Source: Paguma larvata | Taxonomy: Eukaryota > Chordata > Mammalia > Carnivora > Viverridae | Assembly: GCA_030068075.1 (NCBI GenBank) | Contig: CM057829.1 | Span: forward strand, 83,567,132 to 83,631,131 | Reading direction: 5' to 3' | Length of the DNA: 64,000 nucleotides | In this document: positions 20,721 through 31,604 of the stretch, piece by piece | Layout of the letters: the number at the start of each line of letters is the position of its first letter | Numbering within the stretch: position 1 is the first letter of the stretch | Translations under genes and position numbers: made by a program | Notes under the pieces: generated by a model | Seen by the model: only the letters and a program-made list of their open reading frames with translations | What the model was told of the DNA's origin: nothing | Database searches by the model: none

Positions 20721-21988
20721 AACAGAAAATAGAAACAGTCAAACATACTGACAAATGATACAGACAAGCAGGTCACAACAGAAAAAAGAATAACAAATGA
20801 CACTCTGAGGGCATATGACCTGAAATACCAGCTACACATTAAGAACAGGGTGTGCACTGTGCTGATGGCAAAGCATATACAGAGAGAATAATGACAGGTG
20901 CGGGGGGAAGAAGAAAATGGACTTTGCCCAGGTAGAGCAACTGAAAGGCTTAATCCAGACAGAGAGAAATCAGAATAAGGATGGATGCAAGGAAAAAGGA
21001 ATGAAGATAGATGTTGCCCAGATGAACCATGTGGCCTGGTTATTCCAGAGAGAGACATAGGAAAGTACAGAAGGAGGTGTACTTGAGAGTGGGTTAAAAG
21101 TCTGATTAGTCCAGCCAATACCCCGGATGGCCAGCTCAGGGGTGGGGATTGGTAAGAGGGAGAAAAGGGAGCATATATTTAAAAAAGAAGAAATGACTTG
21201 GAGTTACTCCAGGTAGCAGTCTGAACTCTGCATCTGTTGTCTGTCACTCCCGCTGAAAGATGACTCTCCTGTGAGGAGGGGCATGATTTGGTGTAGGTAG
21301 GTCCCGCCTCCACTGCCGGGGGAATGGCTTCTGCGTCCCGTTTTGTGGGCTTGGGAGACAACAATGGCGTCCCCCCAGTCCCTTCTTCCCAGTCCCTGAG
21401 CCTCAAATCACCCCTTATTTCTGTCCTCGCTCTGCAAGAGGTACTGGCGTAGCGCGGTTTGTTGGGCGGTCGGCACCCTGCGCTTATCTGAGTTTTTCAC
21501 CTGCTACACCAAGTTTCGGTGTAAATTGTGTCCCTGGGTTAGAAGCGATCAGCAGGCGGCTAGGTGCCTCTGCATGACACAGGCTGACTGGGCCACCACT
21601 GCCGGCCCCAGTACAAGGAGAGTTCTGCTATTAGCAATGGAACTTCTCTTCAAAAGCCCTGTATTTAGGGACTGGATGGTGGTCTCTCTCTCTCTGTCCC
21701 GTTTTTCTCTTGTTTGGATATGGCCCTCTTTGCACTTTCCTGGATTTCGCCGAAGAAGGCTCTCCCTCCCCTCAACTCCGATGCCTGCAGTTTATTCATT
21801 TAATTGCCCCAGATTACACTCACGTTTCCTGGGGCATTTTCTTGGTTTCGCTTTCAACTCATTGTAGACTGCAACACCTTTCCTCTCAGACCCTTGGGGT
21901 TGAGAGTCCTTTGGTTTCAGTCCTTCTTAGTTTGAAAGACAAGAGGTACACTGGGTCCCCCTACTCTTCCGCCATGATGCCCAGATCC
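20721..21988 (-). promoter_or_regulatory. L1 5' UTR and promoter region
   Basis: About 1.27 kb of GC-richer sequence upstream of ORF1 on the minus strand, ending at the exact insertion boundary. The terminal 'catcatggcgg' resembles the YY1 site that positions the start of L1 transcripts in other mammals. Several short frames in it (20660-21118, 21179-21406, and + strand 21526-22051) have no domain. Promoter function is inferred from the family. Confidence 0.75.
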
Positions 21989-22565
21989 CCATTCATTATT
22001 TTCTATTTCCACTCCAACCTTGTTAAAGCCATCATCATTTTTTTAATGTAGTTTTTTCAATGACTTCTTAAATGGTCTCTGTGCATCCTCTCTTGCCTCT
22101 CTAAAATCTACTAAAAATACATAAATTAGCGATCTTTAAAAAGAAAAAAAAATTGATCATATCATTCTCTAGCATGGCTTCCCAATAACCAAGAAAGATC
22201 TCTGAATCTAGGGTCTCCCTTCCTTCCCTCCTAATATTTTGCCAATAACTCCTTCATTCAATTTGCTCTATTCTACTTTGGCCTTCTACTACTTAAAATA
22301 TGCCAAGTGTCTTTCTGCTTAGGGGGTTAACTGTTTCCTCTTTTGAAAATATTTAATCCTAGCCCTTTGCTTGTCTGCTCTTATTTTTCCATTACAACTT
22401 GAAAATCGTCTCCACATTGACTTATCTAATCACCTTACTTAAACATGGCTACTGTTCATATTTTCTATTTCAACATTCTTTTTATTTATCTTTTGACATA
22501 GCCATTATAAATTTCCTTGAATTTCAGAGACCATATCTGTCTTGTTTACCTGTAATGGTGTCTTC
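21989..22565 (+). mobile_element. L2 element, sense, right part
   Basis: Resumes the L2 after the L1: 'ctccaaccttgttaaagcca', 'gtgcatcctctcttgcctct', 'ttgatcatatcattctctag', 'catggcttcccaataacc' and, near the end, 'agagaccatatctgtcttgt'. The order is that of the L2 3' region. It stops where an MLT1-like LTR begins. Positions 21989-22004 are the duplicated L1 target. Confidence 0.8.
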
Positions 22566-22941
22566 CAGTGTGCTATGGACTGAATGTTTTCATCATCCCA
22601 GAATTCATATGTTGAAGACTAAATAGCATGCAGTGATATTTGGAGGTGAGGCCTAGAGAAGGTAATTAGGTCATGAGGATAGAGCTCTCATGTCTGGGAA
22701 TAATGACCTTGAAAGAAAAGACAGGAGACAAACGTCCTTTTTCTCTCTGCTCCCCATCATGTGAGGAGACAAGAAAATGACTGTCTAGAAACCAGGAGAT
22801 GAGCCCTCACCAAAAACTAAATCTGCTGGCACCTTGATCTTATAGTTCTCAGCCTGCAAAACTGTGAGAAATAAATGTTTATTGTTTAAGCCATGCAGTT
22901 CATGGCAATTTGTTATAGCCACATGAGCTGAATAAAGTACA
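22566..22941 (+). mobile_element. MLT1-like solo LTR (MaLR)
   Basis: Opens 'tgtgctatggactgaatgtt', then 'cccagaattcatatgttgaa', 'tgatatttggaggtgaggcc', 'gtcatgaggatagagctctc', 'catcatgtgaggagacaag', 'agccctcaccaaaaact', 'cagcctgcaaaactgtgaga' and the polyadenylation block 'aataaatgtttattgtttaa'. It ends in 'gaataaagtaca', so TG...CA. This is the whole MLT1 layout with moderate divergence. No internal sequence follows, so it is a solo LTR. Confidence 0.9.
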
Positions 22942-23404
22942 CTAAATAATTTTTGATAGAAAGAAAGAGGAACTTTCCAAGAATATGTATAAGATATTTT
23001 ATCTTAAAAATCTGTGGACAGTAACACATAGTTTTGGGAGTTTTTCTTTCATGGTCTTATTTGGCACCAGGACCTGAGAGTCTGGATGGCTCTGTTTTAC
23101 TAATTCATTTGAATATGCCCTTGGTATTTCTCTATAGTCTATGCATTCTTTCCTGGAAAGAAATTATGGATGGATTTTAATTTCTTTGAACTCTTTGAAA
23201 TTATATGATGTTTTATGAATTTTTATTATGAACATTTCTCCAAGATGAGCTTTTTAAAATTTTCGGTAGTTTTTATTCAAGTTGCAGAAAAAGAGCTCAG
23301 TTTAAAATGATTTTAACAGTCGCTGAAATCACTGTCATGAATTTTGGACACTACTCTGGGTCCTCAATCTAATGTTCTTTGTTCTTTTGGTAAATAACTT
23401 ACAT
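22942..23404. other. Unassigned
   Basis: No frame or repeat landmark that I can support. Confidence 0.6.
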
Positions 23405-23660
23405 ACCTGGAAGCCAGAGTGCAATCACATAAAGAATGCTGATTTTGAATCTTCAAAACCTAGTGAAGAATACTATTTCTACTGCTTACTACTTGGCTGA
23501 ACTTGGGCAACTTAGTTAACCATTCTGAAACCTAGTTCTACTGTAAGTAAACTAAATCTAATAACATCTATTTTACAGACTAATTGTGAGAATTAGAGAA
23601 TATGTATACTAAGCACATAATATAGTACCTAGTAAGAATTAACAATCATTCAATATTGAA
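23405..23660 (+). mobile_element. MIR element, sense, nearly complete
   Basis: 'ctactgcttactacttggct' with 'gaacttgggcaacttagtta' is the MIR core, followed by 'acatctattttacagactaa', 'ttgtgagaattagagaatat' and 'agcacataatatagtaccta'. Order and spacing fit a full-length MIR. Confidence 0.85.
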
Positions 23661-23869
23661 AAACATTGATATGGTTATTGTAATAATTATCATTCTATAT
23701 TTATCAACCTCATTCTACTTATAGTTTCATGTATAGTATGTTTGTATCCATATGATTCAGAAATGTGAACTTTGTATCTGACAACATATCATTAAATAGC
23801 CTAGACTTGGTAAAGTTTCTGCCAGTTTGTGTATATGCATATACTTTATATATATATATCATACCTACT

Positions 23870-24330
23870 AATTGGGTTTGCCATTCTCCTTAAAACTATT
23901 GTTCACCCTTCCCTGCCCTGTTGCATCCTCAAGGATGCTTACTCCTACACATGCTATCACAGAGGTCCTGTTGATTTCTGGCCTCTGATTGAGCTTGTTC
24001 AATGACATCACAGGAAATCAGAAGTCTAGGAGAAAATGTTGAAGGTATTTATCACTCCTGATAACCTCTGTCCTTGCCTTGCCTCAGTATGAGCAATGTT
24101 AATATTCTGTTGTTGGTATTCTTGTTGGACAGCTCTGCTTCTATGACTTCACACTCTCTGTGAGGCCTCGGTAACATCATTCCCACCATGTTCCCAGGAA
24201 GCCTGTCACTAGCACTCCAGTGTACAACCATACCTTGCTGTGTCCCATAATTCAGGTCAACTCCCTTTGTGACCCTTTATAAAGGGTAAAATTCCCTTTA
24301 TAAAATGTGTTGAATTAAAAACTGAGTTTC
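23870..24330 (+). repeat. Old interspersed repeat, family not named
   Basis: 'ttgggtttgccattctcctt', 'gaaggtatttatcactcctg', 'cttgttggacagctctgctt', 'ctgtgaggcctcggtaacat' and 'gaccctttataaa' follow, in order, a mammalian MER-type repeat that I recall but cannot name. Clearly GC-richer than its flanks. Confidence 0.4.
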
Positions 24331-25192
24331 CTAACGTACTCTAAATTTCAACCTACTGTGTGCAAGTCGATTATATAAGGATCATTAATCATCGAAATAT
24401 CCAAGGACAAAATAATTCTGCCTGGTTCTGCCATAACATAAAACTTTCCATTTAGCTGTGTACAGATGTGTTCTCAGTGATTTAGCTCAGTCTGTGTCAC
24501 ACTTTTATAATGCAGATAGAAAGAGGAAGCAATTCACTTTGCTGTTATAACGCTCCATTGCCACTTGGAAAAGGGAAATGTGCTAAACACAGGATGCTGT
24601 CTCATTGTTCTCTTCCAAAAGACTGTTTCCACAATTCTTCTGAAATCAAAATATATGTCTGTTGAATTAATGTCAGGGATTGAGTGGTAGTGATTTGCTT
24701 CCTCCTACACAATTTCAGAGAAGATGGGTAAAAAAGAAAGAAAAACAATTGCTTTCACTTAAGTACTTTTGACTTAAAGTACAAACGCCAGGAACAAAAA
24801 AAAAAAAATACAAAAATATATTTATAAGAAACAAGTGGATTTTCCAGTGCTGATGTGCACTATTTCCATTTAAGCTAGTCCAGAACTTAGTAGATGTAAA
24901 AAAAAACATTATTCATTCAAATACATAGAATAGAGATAGAGGGATAGAGGTAGAGATACATGTATAAATACAAAAGCACAAATATATACATGTATACTTT
25001 ACCTTTTACATATATCTTTTTGAATTTTTGACATTATAAAAACATCTTCCATTTATTTCTAATACTTGGAGGACACATAAAATATTATTTTGAAAAACCT
25101 GCATACATTATACTCTGTGATTAATAGATAAAAGTGTCAGGAAGAAACTGAGCACATACTGTTTACAAAATCTAGATTATATGAAAAATAAT
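24331..25192. other. AT-rich, nothing recognised
   Basis: Includes A-rich runs near 24797 and 24900 and a small GATA/GAGATA patch near 24930-24960. No gene. Confidence 0.6.
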
Positions 25193-25419
25193 GGGGTACC
25201 TGCGTGGCTCAGTCAGTTAAGTGTCCAACTCTTGGTTTTGACTCAGGTCATGATCTTGCAGTTTGTGAGTTCAAGCCCCATATCAGGCTTTTTGCTGGCA
25301 ATGCAAAACCTGGTAGGATTTTCTGTCTCCTTCTCTCTCTCTCTCTCTGCCCTTTGCCGACTTGTGCTCTACCTCTGTCTTTCTCTTTTCAAAAATAAAT
25401 AAATTATAAAAAGGAAAAA
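25193..25419 (+). mobile_element. CAN-type SINE, sense
   Basis: Head 'ggggtacctgcgtggctcag', body 'actcaggtcatgatcttgca', 'gtgagttcaagccccatatc', then TC repeats and 'aaaaataaataaattataaa'. The two overlapping + strand frames in it are SINE translations. Confidence 0.95.
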
Positions 25420-25787
25420 CAAAGTTTATTAAAATTCTGACCATGGAAATGAGGATAACAAAGAAATACAGTTAAGGGAAAGTATTTTTCTTGGAAATTA
25501 AGTAGAACAGACATTTCATTGGACTTGATTTCCATAGAGTAGATGGAATAAAATATTTTTATTTTGATATGTTTTTTTCCTTAATATCTCTACTTCTTCA
25601 TTAAGCTATTGTGAGAGATTTATGCTCCCTCTCTAGTTTTCTTTATTTTACATAAATTTATTTTTAATATTTTATTTAGCATATGCTTATTGAGAACCGA
25701 AAGTACACTCCGTGACTCTGAGATCAATTAGGATAAAATTACACACATGAACATATCTATTAAAGGAACATTTAGAGTGGTAAGGAG
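25420..25787. other. Unassigned
   Basis: No recognised feature. Confidence 0.6.
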
Positions 25788-25837
25788 GGTGTCAGTCAGG
25801 GTTGTCCAGAGAAACAGAACCAGTAGGAGACAGATGA

Positions 25838-25892
25838 TAGATTGATAGAGGATAGATAGATAGAGACAGAGATAGAGACAGAGAGACAACAA
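25838..25892. repeat. GATA/GACAGA low-complexity tract
   Basis: Mixed GATA, GATAGA and GACAGAGA units within the old repeat, at the place where this family usually has a short TA/GA run. Confidence 0.85.
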
Positions 25893-26009
25893 TTAGTAGA
25901 CAGATTTCAAAGAATTTGTTTATGCAATTGTGAGAACTAACAAGCCTGAACACTTTAGGGTAGGCTGGGAGGTCGTAACTGTCAGGCAGGAGCTTATGCT
26001 GTAGTCTTA

Positions 26010-26226
26010 TTTTTTTTTAATTTTTTTAACATTTATTTTTGAGAGACATAGAGACAGAGTATGAGCAGGGGAAGGGCAGAGAGAGAGTGAGATACAGAAT
26101 CTGAGGCAGGCTCCAGTCTCTGAGCCATCAGCACAGAGCCCGACGCGGGGCTCAAACTCACAGACCATGAGATCATGACCTGAGCCGAAGTCGGCCACTT
26201 AACCAACTGAGCCACCCAGGCGCCCC
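26010..26226 (-). mobile_element. CAN-type SINE, antisense, perfect TSD
   Basis: T-rich start, 'gagtgagatacagaatctga', 'gcccgacgcggggctcaaac', and the reverse-complemented head 'aactgagccacccaggcgcc'. 'tatgctgtagtctta' occurs at 25995-26009 and 26227-26241, a perfect 15-base TSD. The preserved CG dinucleotides (gacgcgggg, aggcgcc) suggest a young copy. Confidence 0.98.
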
Positions 26227-26752
26227 TATGCTGTAGTCTTACGGCAGAATTTCTTCCCCCTCCAGTAAACCTCAGTTTTGTTCTTAAGGACATACATGTG
26301 AATAAATGAAGCCCATTCACATTATTGTGGAAAATTCTCTTTTATTCAAAGTCAACTGATTGTGCATGTTAACCACATGTACAAAATGCCTTCACAGTGA
26401 CACCTAGATTCATGTTTTATTAAATAACAGGAATTATGCCAACCAAGTTGACATATACAACTAACCATCACAGGTGTAAAAACTCTGGTATAATAATAAC
26501 TGATATTTGAATAGTAATTTAAAATGAAATGAAATTACTTTAAAAGCCATCATCATGATTGATCTTTACAGTGGGTTGTAACAGAGGCTGTAACAGGTTG
26601 TAACAGTCTCTGTTAACAGCACAATTTTTCAGCTCAGGCATGTAGACTCAAAGTAGTATATACAGACCAAGTGGAAGGGAAGACAATTTATGGGGGAAAC
26701 AAATATTTAAAAATTATTAATGTCACCAGAAAATCTTTAAAAAAGAGAATCA

Positions 26753-26957
26753 GGGGTGCCTGGGTGGCTCAGTTGGTTGAGTGTGTGACTTCAGCTCAGG
26801 TTATGATCTTGGGGTTCATGGGTTCAAGCCCTGCATTGGGCTTGAGCCCCTCATTGGGCTCACTGTCAGCAAAAAAAGCGTGCTTTGGATCCTCCTCCCC
26901 TTCTTGGTGCCCCTTCCCCACTTGCTCTCTCTCTCAAAAATAAACATTAAAGGAAAA
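26753..26957 (+). mobile_element. CAN-type SINE, sense
   Basis: Head 'ggggtgcctgggtggctcag', body 'cagctcaggttatgatcttg', then an unusual doubled 'cattgggct' within the middle, TC repeats and 'aaaaataaacattaaagg'. Flanks 'aaagagaatcag' and 'gagaaagaatcag' are a likely TSD. Confidence 0.95.
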
Positions 26958-27019
26958 AGAGAAAGAATCAGTATGAAAATATGTTTAAACTATAGCAACT
27001 TATTTGTAAATATTTTGCA

Positions 27020-27152
27020 GGAATCAGTAAGGCTGAAAGCACTGGTTCTTAGATCAGAAAGATCTGATTCTATTTATTTTCTTATTCTTTTATCCATTCA
27101 TTTATTTTATTTGGGCTTCCTGGCCCCAGATTTCTCATCTGTAAAATGCATA
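27020..27152 (+). mobile_element. Possible MIR fragment
   Basis: 'agcactggttcttagatcag' and 'cccagatttctcatctgtaa' with 'aatgcata' recall MIR head and core, but the middle is replaced by AT-rich sequence. Weak. Confidence 0.35.
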
Positions 27153-27153
27153 T

Positions 27154-27363
27154 AGGCACCTGAACGGCTCAATTGTTAAGCGTCCTACTCTTGGTTTCAC
27201 CTCAGGTCATGATTTCAAGGTTCCTGAGTTCGAGCCCTATGTCAGTCTTCATGCCTACAGTGCAGAGCCTGCTCGGGATTCTCTCTTTTTCCCTCTCTCT
27301 CTGCTCTTCTCCTGCTCATGTGTGCTCTCTCTCTATCTCAAAATAACTAAATACACTTAAAAA
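27154..27363 (+). mobile_element. CAN-type SINE, sense
   Basis: Head 'ggcacctgaacggctcaatt', body 'cacctcaggtcatgatttca', 'cctgagttcgagccctatgt', TC-rich stretch, tail 'ctcaaaataactaaatacac'. It abuts the start of an L1 5' UTR. Confidence 0.94.
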
Positions 27364-27414
27364 TTGAATTGGAGAAACAGATCACAGGGGATGCAGAAGA
27401 GAGGGAGCCCTGTC

Positions 27415-27472
<58 letters not shown>

Positions 27473-28745
27473 TGGAGAGAGAGACAGAGAGAAAGAGAAG
27501 CACACAGGGGATCACAAAAGGAAAACACTTCCCCAAAGCCATTAATGGGGAAAAAGAGAGGGGCTGACTTTTGTGATTTTTACAACCAGTGGGGCCCATA
27601 GACTGGAGTTTTGGAAGTTCACAGCAAGGCAGGTGTGGGACCTGATGGACACTACAATGGTCCTGTGGAGAAGGTGGGCAGATAGGCCAAAGTAGATGAC
27701 TTGATCTGAGCATCCCCTGGACACACTGAGAGAGACATTTCCCACTTCTTGGAGCACATATGGGAGAGGTGGCATTGCCTCTCTGGAGACAGAATAGCTG
27801 GCAGGTGCTATTTCCCTCTCTGCTCCTCAGCATGGGCACAGAGACAGCTACTGAGGGCGATTAACCTGGACACTGGCTCTTTGCTGCACTTTACTCCAAA
27901 CTCCATACTTCTGTGCTTTGGTGCTACTGTCCTTCTGGAACAAACCTACATCAGTGCCAGTGCAGTGAGACCATCCCCCAGACAACCAGCACAGGTCCTC
28001 ACCACACCATGTCCCTAAAGTGTGGAGTTTTAAAGCTCACTCGGCTTGCCTTGGATAGACCCCCAGGTACACTTCAGTGCAAGGCAGACAGATGGTCCAG
28101 CCACAGACAGGATGAAAGCACAATCTGAGAGACACCTGGCACACATAAGGGTAGATTCTTCACTCCTCCAGGAGGGCTCCCCATACAGCAGCAGGCACAA
28201 ACTACTACCCTCTGTGGGGAGGAGAGAGTGGGCTGGTACCGTTTCTCTCCCCAACCCCTCAACGTAAACTAACCTCAGTATTCAACACAGCAGCCTAAAC
28301 CACTTACACCAAGCCCTGCCCTCTGCACTCTGATAGTGCTGCTTTTCTCAGGCAAGTGTGCTTTCAAACCAGGACAGCAGGCCCCTCCCCAAGAAGACCA
28401 GTGCAAACCCCACACACACACCACATCTACTGACCATAGAATTCTGCAGAGCTTCAGCTCTAGTGGAAATAGCATCAGATCTCTTTTAACAAGCAGACCA
28501 GAGAACATCTAGTTAAAACTTGCTATATTCTGGCTGAGGTCCAAACACTCCCCAGACTGTAGAAGACTGACCTGAGGGGTAGAGCAGCCATAACAGAGCA
28601 CTAGAATGCATGCAGCATACACCAGAGACACTTCCTGAAGTGTCTAGCCCTGGACATTATATGGCCTCTTCTTCATAAAACCATTACTCTGAGACCAGGA
28701 AACTTAACAGGGCTTCCTAACACAGAGACAAAGATAGAGACCTAG
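27364..28745 (+). promoter_or_regulatory. L1 5' UTR (older carnivore L1)
   Basis: GC-richer block with 'gagaggggctgacttttgtg', 'acttcttggagcacatatgg' and 'gagacaaagatagagac' leading into ORF1. This layout is that of a carnivore L1 5' UTR, normally an internal promoter. Several 60-160 codon frames on both strands (for example 27357-27839 minus) are products of the GA tract and GC content and show no domain. Confidence 0.75.
27418..27499. repeat. (GA)n microsatellite
   Basis: About 24 GA units followed by GATG and GACA variants, inside the L1 5' UTR. Confidence 0.95.
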
Positions 28746-28749
28746 AAAA

Positions 28750-30900
28750 AAATGTCAAGATGGAGAAATTCATCCCAAAAGAAAGAACAATAAGAGGTCA
28801 GAACCGGGGATCTAATCAAAACAGATATAAGTAATATGCTTGATCCATAAATTAGAGCAACAGCCATAAGGATATCACTCTTACCGTTTTTATTCAACAT
28901 AGTGTTGGAAGTCCTAGACTCAGCAATCAGACAACACAAAGAAATAAAGGCATCCAAATTGTTAAGGAGGAAGGCAACTTTCACTCTTCATAGATAACAT
29001 GATACTTTGTGTGGAAAACCCAAAAGACTCCACCAAAAAACTGCTGAACCGATTCAGAAATTCAGCAAAGTCACAAGACATAAAAATCAATATACAGAAA
29101 TTGGTTGCATTTCTATACGCCAATAATGAAGCAGCAGAAAGAAATCAAGGAATTGATCCATTCACAATTGCACCAAAAAACATAAAATGCCTAGGAATAA
29201 ACCTAGCCAAAGACTTGAAAAATCTATACAATAAAAACTATGGAAAGCTTACTAAAAAAAATTGAAGATGACACCAAAAAATAGAAAAACATTCCATGCT
29301 CATGGATTGGAAGAAAAATATTGTTAAAATGTTTATTCTACCCAAAACAATCTACTTATTCAATGCATTCCCTATCCCTATAAAAATAAAATACCTATAA
29401 AATATCACCAGCAATCTTTACAGAGCTAGAGCAAACAGTCCTAAAATTTGAACGGAACCAGAAAAGACCTAAAATAGCCAAAGCAATCCTGAAAAAGAAA
29501 ATCAATAATACTCTAAGTAGAAAACCTGGAAGACATCACCAAAACATTGCTAAAACTGATACATGAATTCAGTAGTCATAGAATACAAAATCAACATACA
29601 GACATCTCTTACATTTCTATACACTAATAATGAATCAGCAGAAAAAGAAATCAAGAAATCAAGGAATTGATCTTATTTACAATTGCACCAAAAACAGTAA
29701 GATATCTAGGAACATAACCAAAAGGGCAAAAGATCTGTACTCTGAAAACTATAAAACACTTTTGAATGAAATTGAGGATGACACAAAGAAATGGGAAAAA
29801 AAACAATAAAACAAAAACATCCCATGCTCATACATTGGAAGAAAACATATAATGTTTATAATACTCAAAGCAAACTACACACTTAATGCAATCCCTTTCA
29901 AAATACCACCAGCATTTTTCACAGAGCTAGAACAAACAATCCTAAAATTTGTATGGAACCATGAAAAACCCTGAACAGCCAAATCAATCTTCAGAAGGAA
30001 AAGCAGAGCTGAAGAAATCACAACTCTGGGCTTCAAGGTATTCTGTAGTGATTAAGACAGTTTGCCACTGGCACAAAAACAAAAACAGATCAATGGACCC
30101 AGAATAGGACACCCAGAAACAACTATATGGAAAACTAATTTCAACAAAGCAGGAAAGAATATTCAATTAAAAAAAAAAAAAAAGACAGTCTCTTCAACAA
30201 ATAGTCTTGGGAAAACTGGACAGCATCATGCAAAAGAAGGAAACTGGACAACTTTCTTACACCATACACAAAAATAAATTCAAAATGGATGAAAGACCTA
30301 AATGTGAAATAGGGAGCCATCAAAATCCTAGAGATGAACAGACATTGGCTGTAGCAACTTCTTATGTGATTTGTCTCTTGAGGCTAGGGAAACAAAAGCA
30401 AAAATGAACTATCGGGAATTCATCAAGATAAAAAATCTTCTGCACAGTGAAGGAAATAATCAACAAAACTAAAAGGAAACCTACAGAATAGGACAGGATA
30501 TTTTCAAATGACGTATTTGATAAAGGGTTAGTATCCAAAATATATAAAGAACTTATCAAACTCAACACCTAAAAAGAAAAAAATCTAGTTAAGAAATGGA
30601 CAGATGACATGAATAGACATTTTTCCAAAGAAGACATCCAAATGGCTAATAGACACATGAAAAGATGCTCAACATCACTCATCATCAGGGATATACAAAT
30701 CAAAACTACAATGAGATATCACCTTACACTTGTCAGAATGGCTAAAATTCAGAACACAAGAAACAACAACTGTTGGCACAGATGCCAAGAGAGAGGAACC
30801 CTCATGCAGTATTAGTGGGAATGCAAACTGGTGCAAGCACTGTTCAAAACAGTATGGAGTTTCCTCAAAAAATTATAAGTAGAACTCCTCTATGATCCAG
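28750..30900 (+). pseudogene. Fused L1 ORF1 start and repeated ORF2 tail
   Basis: From 28750 the sequence codes for an ORF1 N terminus with stops ('atgtcaagatggagaaattc' start). Near 28878 it jumps to ORF2 just before 'ttcaacatagtgttggaagt'. The RT catalytic motif reads 'FIDN' rather than FADD, so it is dead. Unit A runs about 28993-29502 (motifs 'VAFLYANNEAAER', 'IKCLGINLAKDLKNLY'). At about 29503 unit B starts again with 'gaaaacctggaagac' and passes the same landmarks ('acatttctatacactaataa'). The units differ at many positions. The C-terminal knuckle lies near 30770-30830 ('[14 protein letters not shown]', incomplete). Confidence 0.8.
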
Positions 30901-31461
30901 CAATTGAAGCACTAGGTATTTAGCCAAAGGATACAAAACATACTCATCCAAAGGGATACATGCACTCCAATATTTATAGTATCATTATAAAAGGTAGCCA
31001 AATTATGGAAAAAAGCCCAAATGTCTATTGACTGATGAATGGATAAAGAAGAAGTGGTATATATATGCAATAGAATATTACTCATCCATCAAAAAGAATG
31101 AAACCTGCCAATTGCAACAATATGGGTGGAGCTAGAATGTAATATGCTAAGTGAAATAAGTCAGTAAGTAAAAGACAAATACTGTATGGTTTCATTCATA
31201 AATGGAATTTAAATAACAAAAAAGATGAACATAGCGGGGGAAGGGGCAAATCATAAGAGACTCTTGACTATAGAGAACAAACACAGTTACTGAAGGGGAG
31301 GTGGGAGGAAGGATGGATCAAATGGGTGATGTCTATTAAGGAGGGAACTTGTTGGGATGAGCACTTATGTTATATATGTGATGAATCACTAAATTCTGTT
31401 CCTGAAACTATTATTACAATATATATTAACTAACTGGAACTTATTTTTATTTTGAATTATT

Positions 31462-31604
31462 ATTATTTTTTTGTTATTATTATTATTTTTATTTTAGAGA
31501 AAGTGGGAGAGAGGGGTCGAGGGAGAGAGAGAGAGAATCTTGAGCAGGCTCCATGCTCATTGCAGGCTCCCAACACGTTGGGACATTACCTGAGCCAAAA
31601 CCAA
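31462..31604 (-). mobile_element. CAN-type SINE fragment, antisense, lacking its head
   Basis: TTA/T-rich left end, then 'gagagagagagaatcttgag', 'caggctccatgctcattgca' and 'acctgagccaaaaccaagg', the reverse complement of a SINE body. Sequence then changes to L1 ORF1 at about 31605, so the tRNA-like head is missing. The + strand frame 31452-31889 runs across this junction and is therefore a chimera, not a gene. Confidence 0.8.

Larger units (their letters stand above)
17058..21988 (-). mobile_element. L1 with intact ends but a large internal deletion, antisense
   Basis: Both boundaries are exact: 'ccattcattattttct' stands at 17042-17057 and again at 21989-22004, a perfect 16-base TSD. From right to left the minus strand gives a 5' UTR that opens 'gggcatcatggcggaagagt', ORF1, then late ORF2, a pyrimidine-rich (on +) 3' UTR at 17140-17285 and a T/A tail at 17058. 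At 4931 bases it is shorter than a full L1 because the end of ORF1 and the first half of ORF2 are absent. Identity to the L1 at 31605 is high, so both look like relatively recent carnivore L1s. Stops and frameshifts make it inactive. Confidence 0.95.
25788..26475 (+). repeat. Old mammalian LTR-like repeat, copy 1, split by a SINE
   Basis: Opens 'gtcagtcagggttgtccaga' and 'gaaacagaaccagtagg', later has 'tttatgcaattgtgagaact', 'ggtaggctgggaggtcgtaa', 'aaagtcaactgattgtgcat', 'gtgacacctagattcatgtt', and closes 'caagttgacatatacaacta' with 'accatcaca'. A copy of the same family lies at 55460-55800. The SINE at 26010-26226 sits inside. Confidence 0.6.
27364..31450 (+). mobile_element. Sense L1 with 5' UTR, ORF1-ORF2 fusion and duplicated RT tail
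   Basis: Order on the + strand: a 5' UTR (27364-28745), the first part of ORF1 (28750-28878), an abrupt step into late ORF2 (28879 on), the same ORF2 region a second time (from about 29503), the ORF2 C terminus (30570-30900) and a 3' UTR ending about 31450 ('ctaactggaact'). It is more diverged than the L1s at 17058 and 31605 and belongs to an older carnivore subfamily. No TSD found. It carries no intact frame. Confidence 0.88.

Noticed and set aside
27357..27839. 160-codon minus frame with repeated S and L
   Set aside because: Arises from the (GA)n tract and the L1 5' UTR read backwards.
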